Assembly: GCA_024803745.1 (NCBI GenBank)
Contig: JANJXV010001746.1
Location: 1-64,000 of the forward strand
Reading direction: 5' to 3'
Origin: Megascapheus bottae
Taxonomy: Eukaryota > Chordata > Mammalia > Rodentia > Geomyidae
DNA: 64,000 bases
The notes under the pieces were generated by a model, which worked only from the letters and a program-made list of their open reading frames with translations, had not been told where the DNA came from and did no database searches. The position numbers were made by a program, and so were the translations under genes. Below are positions 58,801 through 64,000 of the stretch, one piece after another. The stretch's first letter is position 1. The number at the start of each line of letters is the position of its first letter.

Positions 58801-61235
58801 GCACACCTCCATTGTGATTTCACACACCTCCAATCTATGAGTTCACACACCTCCATTCTGACTTCACACACCTCCATTCTATGACTTCACACACCTCCAT
58901 TCTGACTTCACACACCTCCATTCTCTGACTTCACACACCTCCAATCTGTGACTTCACACACCTCCATTCTGTGACTTCACACACCTCCATTCTATGACCT
59001 CACACACCTCCATTCTATGATTTCACACAACTCCATTCTATGACTTCACACATCCATTTTGATTTCACACACCTCCAATATATGACTTCAAACACCTCAA
59101 TTCTGTTACTTCACACACCTCCATTCTATGACTTCATACCCTTCCATTCTGTGAGTTCACACAACTCCAGTCTATGACTTCACACACCTCCATTCTATGA
59201 CCTCACATACCTCCATTCTATGACTTCACACACCTGCATACTCCGACTTCACACCGCTCCAATTTGACTTCCCATACCTCCATTCTATGACTTCAGAAAC
59301 CTCCTTTCTGTGACTTCAAACACCTCCATTCTGTGACTGCACACAACTGAATTCTATGATTTCACACTCCTCCATTCTATGACTTCACACACCTCCATTT
59401 TATGACATCACACACCTCCATTTTGACTTCACACACCTCTATTCTTTGACTTCACACACCTCCATTCCATGACTTCACATACCTCCATTCTATGAGTTCA
59501 CACACCTCCATTCTATGACTTCACAAACCTCCATTCTGTGAATTCACACACCTCCATTCGGTGACTTCACACAACTACATTCTGAGTTCACACACCTCCA
59601 TTCTGTGACTTCACACACCTACATTCGGTGACTTCACACACATCCATTCTGTGACTTCACACACCTCCATTGTGACATCACACACTTCCATTATGTGACT
59701 TCACACACCTCCATTCTGTGACTTCACACACCTCCATTTTTTGACTTCACACAACTCCATTCTTGGACTTCACACACCTCCATTCCATGACTTCACACAC
59801 CTCCATTCTATGAGTTCACACATCTCCATTCTAAGAGTTCACACACCTTCGTTTGGACTTCACACACCTCCATTCTATGACTTCACACACCTTCATTCTT
59901 ACTTCAGAAACATCCACTCTATGACTTCACACACCTACTTCTATGGCATTACAAACCTCGGTTCTGTGACTTCACACACCTCCATTCTATGACTTCACAA
60001 ACCTCCATTCTGTGACTTCACACACCTACATTCTGAGTTCACACACCTCCATTCGGTGACTTCACACACCTACATTCGGTGACTTCACACACATCCATTC
60101 TGTGACTTCACACACCTCCATTGTGACATCACACACTTCCATTATGTGACTTCACACACCTCCATTCTGTGACTTCACACACCTCCATTGTTTGACTTCA
60201 CACAACTCCATTCTTGGACTTCACACACCTCCATTCCATGACTTCACACACCTCCATTCTATGACTTCACTCACCTCCATTCTGTGACTTCACCCACCTA
60301 CATTTGTGACTTCACACACCACCATTTTGCGTTCACACACCTCCATTCTGTGACTTCACACACCTCCATTCTGTGACTTCGCACACCTCCATTTTGACTT
60401 CACACACTTCCATTCTCAGACTTCACACACCTCCATTGTATGACTTCGCACACCTCCATTCTGACTTCACACACCTCCATTCTGTGACTTCACACACCTC
60501 CATTCTGTGACTTCACACAACTCCATTCGATGACTTCACACACCTCCATTTTGACTTCACACACTTCCCTTCTGTGACTTCACACACCTCCATTCTGTGA
60601 CTTCACACACCTCCATTATTTGACTTCACACACCTCTATTCATTGACTTCACACACCTCCATTTCATGACTTCACACACCTCCATTCTATGAGTTCACAC
60701 ACCTCCATTCTATGAGTTCACACACCACAATTTTGACTTCACACACCTCCATTCTATGACTTCACACACCTCCATTCTATGCCTTCACAAACCTCCATTT
60801 TGTGACTTCACATATCTCCATTCTGAGTTCACACACCTCCATTCGGTGACTTCACACACCTCCATTCTGACTTCACAAACCTCCATTCTATGACTTCACA
60901 AACTTCCATTCTATGACTTCACACACCTCCATTCTGTGACTTCACACACATCCATTCTGAGTTCACACACCTCCATTCTGTGACTTCACACACCTCCATT
61001 CTGTGACTTCACACACCTCCATTCTATGACTTCACACACATCCATTTTGGCATCACACACTTCCATTCTGTGACTTCACACACCTCCATTCTATGCCTTC
61101 CATCACCTCCATTGTTTGACTTCACATACCTCCATTCTTGGACTTCACACACTTCCATTCGGTGACTTCACACACCTCCATTCTGATTTCACAAAGCTCC
61201 AATCTATGACTTCACACACTTCAATTCTATGACTT
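55824..61235. repeat. 5,412-bp tandem duplication, copy 2
   Basis: In a by-eye scan I noticed only four differences from copy 1: ACACCTCC to ACATCTCC (50,961 versus 56,373), CTCTGAC to CTCAGAC (about 55,004 versus 60,416), CATTCTATG to CATTGTATG (about 55,026 versus 60,438) and CATTGTTTG to CATTATTTG (about 55,205 versus 60,617). This would be above 99.9% identity, so the event is much younger than the 3,878-bp duplication that it contains, or it is an assembly duplication. Confidence 0.88.
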
Positions 61236-64000
61236 CACACACCTCCATTCTGTGACTTCACACACCTACATTCTGAGTTCACACACCTCCATTCTGTGAC
61301 TTCACACACCTACATTCGGTGACTTCACACACCTCCATTCTGTGACTTCACACACCTCCATTTTGACATCACACACTTCCATTATGTGGCTTCACACACC
61401 TACATTCTGAGTTCACACACCTCCATTCTGTGACTTCACACACCTCCATTCCGTGACTTCACACACCTCCATTCGATGACTTCACACACCTCCATTCTTT
61501 GACTTCACACACCTCCGTTTTGACTTCTCACACCTCCATTCTGTGACTTCACACACCTCCATTCTGTGACTTCACACACCTCCATTCTGTGACTTCACAG
61601 ACCTCCATTGTTTGACTTCACACAACTACGTTTTTGGACTTCACACACCTCCATTCCATCACTTCTCATACCTCCATTCTATGAGTTCACACACCTCAAT
61701 TTTGACTTCACACACCTCCATTCTATGACTTTACACACCGTCATTCTTATTTCAGAGACTTCCGTTCTATGACTTCACACACCTCCTTTCTATGACATCA
61801 CAAGCCTCTCTTCTGTGACTTCACACACCTGCATTCTGAGTTCACACACCTCAATTCTTTGACTTCACACACCTCCATTCTGTGACTTCACACACCTCCA
61901 TTCTATGACTTCACACACCTCCATTCTATGACTTCACACACGTACATTGTGACTCTACACACCGCCAATCTATGAGTTCACACACCTGTATTGTGACTTC
62001 ACACACCTCCATTCTGTGACTTCACACACCTCCATTCTGACTTCACACACCTCCATTCTGACTTCACACACCTCTACTGTGACTTCACACACCTCCATTC
62101 TATGAGTTCACACACCTCCATTCTGACTTCACACACCTCCATTCTGTGACTTCACACACCTCCATTCTTTGACTTCACACACCTCCATTCAGTGACTTCA
62201 CACACCTCCATTCTGTGACTTCACACACCTACATTGTGACTTCACACACCTCCATTCTATGAGTTCACAGACCTCCATTCTGACTTCACTCACCTACATT
62301 CTATGCCTTCACACACCTCCATTCTGACTTCACACACCTCATTCTATGACTTCGCACACCTCGATTCTGACTTCACACACCTCCATTCTGTGACTTCACA
62401 CACCTCCATTCCATGACTTCACACACCTCCATTCGATGACTTCACACACCTCCATTCTTTGACTTCACACACCTCCATTTTGACTTCACACACTTCCATT
62501 CTGTGACTTCACACATCTACATTTTGACATCACACACTTCCATTCTGTGACTTCACACACCTCCATTTTGTGACTTCACACACCTCCATTGTTTGACTTC
62601 ACACACCTCCATTCTTGGACTTCACACACCTCCATTCCATGACTTCACACACCTCCATTCTATGAGTTCACACATCTCCATTCTATGAGTTCACACACCT
62701 CCATTTGGACGTCACACACCTCCATTCTATGACTTCACACACCTTCATTCTTACTTCAGAAACATCCATTCAATGACTTCACACACCTCCCTTGTATGAC
62801 ATCACAAACCTCCATTCTGTGACTTCACACACCTCCATTCTGAGTTCACACACCTCCATTTTGTGACTTCACACACCTCCATTCGCAGTTCACACACCTC
62901 CATTCTGTGACTTCACACACCTCCATTCTGACTTCACCCAGCTCCATTCTATGACTTCTCACACCTCCATTCTGTGACTTCACACACCTCCATTCTATGA
63001 CTTCACACACCTCCATTATATGACTTCACACACCTCCATTCTGAATTCACACACCTGCATTCTGTGACTTTACACACCTCCATTCTGACTTCACACACCT
63101 CCATTCTATGACTTCCACACCTCCATTCTGTGACTTCACACACCACCATTCTTTGACTTCGCACACCTCCATTGTGATTTCACACACGTCCAATCTGTGA
63201 CTTCACACACCTCCATTCTGTGACTTCACACACCTCCATTCTATGACCTCACACACCTCCATTCTATGATTTCACACATCTCCATTCTATGACTTCACAC
63301 ATCCATTTTGATTTCACACACCTCCAATATATGACTTCAAACACCTCAATTCTGTTACTTCACACACCTCCATTCTATGACTTCATACCCTTCCATTCTG
63401 TGAGTTCACACAACTCCAGTCTATGACTTCACACACCTCCATTCTATGACCTCACATACCTCCATTCTATGACTTCACACACCTGCATACTCCGACTTCA
63501 CACCGCTCCAATTTGACTTCCCATACCTCCATTCTATGACTTCAGAAACCTCCTTTCTGTGACTTCAAACACCTCCATTCTGTGACTGCACACAACTGCA
63601 TTCTATGATTTCACACTCCTCCATTCTATGACTTCACACACCTCCATTTTATGACATCACACACCTCCATTTTGACTTCACACACCTCTATTCTTTGACT
63701 TCACACACCTCCAATCCATGACTTCACATACCTCCATTCTATGAGTTCACACACCTCCATTCTATGACTTCACAAACCTCCATTCTGTGACTTCACACAC
63801 CTACATTCTGAGTTCACACACCTCCATTCGGTGACTTCACACAACTACATTCTGAGTTCACACACCTCCATTCTGTGACTTCACACACCTACATTCGGTG
63901 ACTTCACACACATCCATTCTGTGAGTTCACACACCTCCATTGTGACATCACACACTTCCATTATGTGACTTCACACACCTCCATTCTGTGACTTCACACA
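61236..64000. repeat. Further, diverged copy cut by the window end
   Basis: After a short junction of CTACATTCGG-type units, sequence from about 61,431 follows the order seen at 57,050-59,740: CATTCCGTG, CATTCGATG, CTACGTTTTTGG (variant of CTACGTTGTTGG), CTACACACCGCC, TGGACGTCAC, TCCGACTTCACACC (63,491) and CACTTCCATTATGTG (about 63,950). The offset falls from 4,382 to 4,270 bp, so about 112 bp of units have been lost, partly near 63,190. It is less similar than the 5,412-bp pair and runs off the right edge. Confidence 0.78.

Larger units (their letters stand above)
7952..63504. repeat. Landmark variant TCCGACTTCACACC, 13 copies
   Basis: The variant, always followed by C or G then CTCCAATTTGAC, starts at 7952, 12660, 18357, 20855, 24897, 37577, 40076, 43204, 44374, 49952, 53830, 59242 and 63491. 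Two subtypes exist: CACCCCTCC (7952, 12660, 18357, 37577) and CACCGCTCC (the other nine). The CACCCCTCC subtype sits in the first parts of blocks I-III and the CACCGCTCC subtype in the second parts and the right half of the window. It is preceded ~180 bp upstream by TTTTGATTTCACA or, in some copies, TTTTGATTTCAAA. It is useful for phasing the higher-order structure. Confidence 0.85.
1..64000. repeat. Satellite array of a 21-23 bp unit filling the window
   Basis: Every line of the window is built from a 20-base core, GACTTCACACACCTCCATTC, followed by a linker of TGT, TAT or T, so units are mostly 23 or 21 bp. Frequent core variants are GAGTTCAC, GACATCAC, TTCACAAACC, TTCACCCACC, CACACTTCC, CCTCCGTTC, CCTCGATTC and CCTAGATTC. 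All units lie in one orientation; I saw no inverted segment, no unique island and no transposon. The TGT consensus has 9 C, 7 T, 5 A and 2 G, giving strong strand asymmetry. The array runs off both window ends, so its full length is at least 64 kb. The family is not one I recognise. It is not the human CATTC-pentamer satellite, because CATTC occurs only once per unit. Confidence 0.97.

Noticed and set aside
1..64000. CRISPR array
   Set aside because: Units abut with only 1-3 base linkers and have no unique spacers, no leader and no cas genes.
1..64000. Human satellite II/III (CATTC pentamer) or telomeric repeat
   Set aside because: CATTC occurs once per unit rather than in tandem, and no TTAGGG/CCCTAA run is present.

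Overview
The whole 64 kb window is one satellite (minisatellite-type) tandem array. I see no protein-coding gene, RNA gene, transposon or unique flanking sequence. The basic unit on the + strand is a 20-base core, GACTTCACACACCTCCATTC, followed by a linker that is usually TGT or TAT (23-bp unit) or just T (21-bp unit). From the unit length I estimate roughly 2,800 units; this is not a count. All units I read point the same way. The + strand is strongly C-rich and G-poor (9 C to 2 G in the TGT-linked consensus). The consensus has no CpG; CpG occurs only in minority variants. This indicates a eukaryotic genome and a heterochromatic or subtelomeric/pericentromeric type of locus. I do not recognise the satellite family and cannot name the species.

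The units are arranged in nested higher-order repeats. Positions 1-3,340 carry a ~1.4-kb unit marked by the rare variant TATATTTTTAAC. Positions 3,340-13,770 form block I. Positions 13,770-29,895 form block II, and 29,896 to ~43,300 form block III, which begins as a copy of II shifted by 16,127 bp. Inside II there is an ~855-bp insertion (about 21,260-22,115) and an apparently perfect 2,090-bp tandem duplication (25,763-29,942). Inside III there is a 2,052-bp tandem duplication (32,041-36,144), each half of which contains a 562-bp duplication. Positions 43,300-46,950 are a mosaic of block II/III-type pieces. From 46,950 a 3,878-bp repeat begins, and from 50,412 to 61,235 a 5,412-bp segment is present twice with very few differences. 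Positions 61,236-64,000 are a further, more diverged copy cut off by the window end.

There are no genes to work together here. The biological content is the amplification history: base unit, then ~0.35-1 kb sub-repeats, then 1.4-5.4 kb repeats, then ~16 kb blocks. The order of several duplication events can be read from shared variants. Near-identical long tandem copies are also where assemblers fail, so copy number should be treated with caution. Short open frames (up to 83 codons) are by-products of the repeat and are not annotated as genes.
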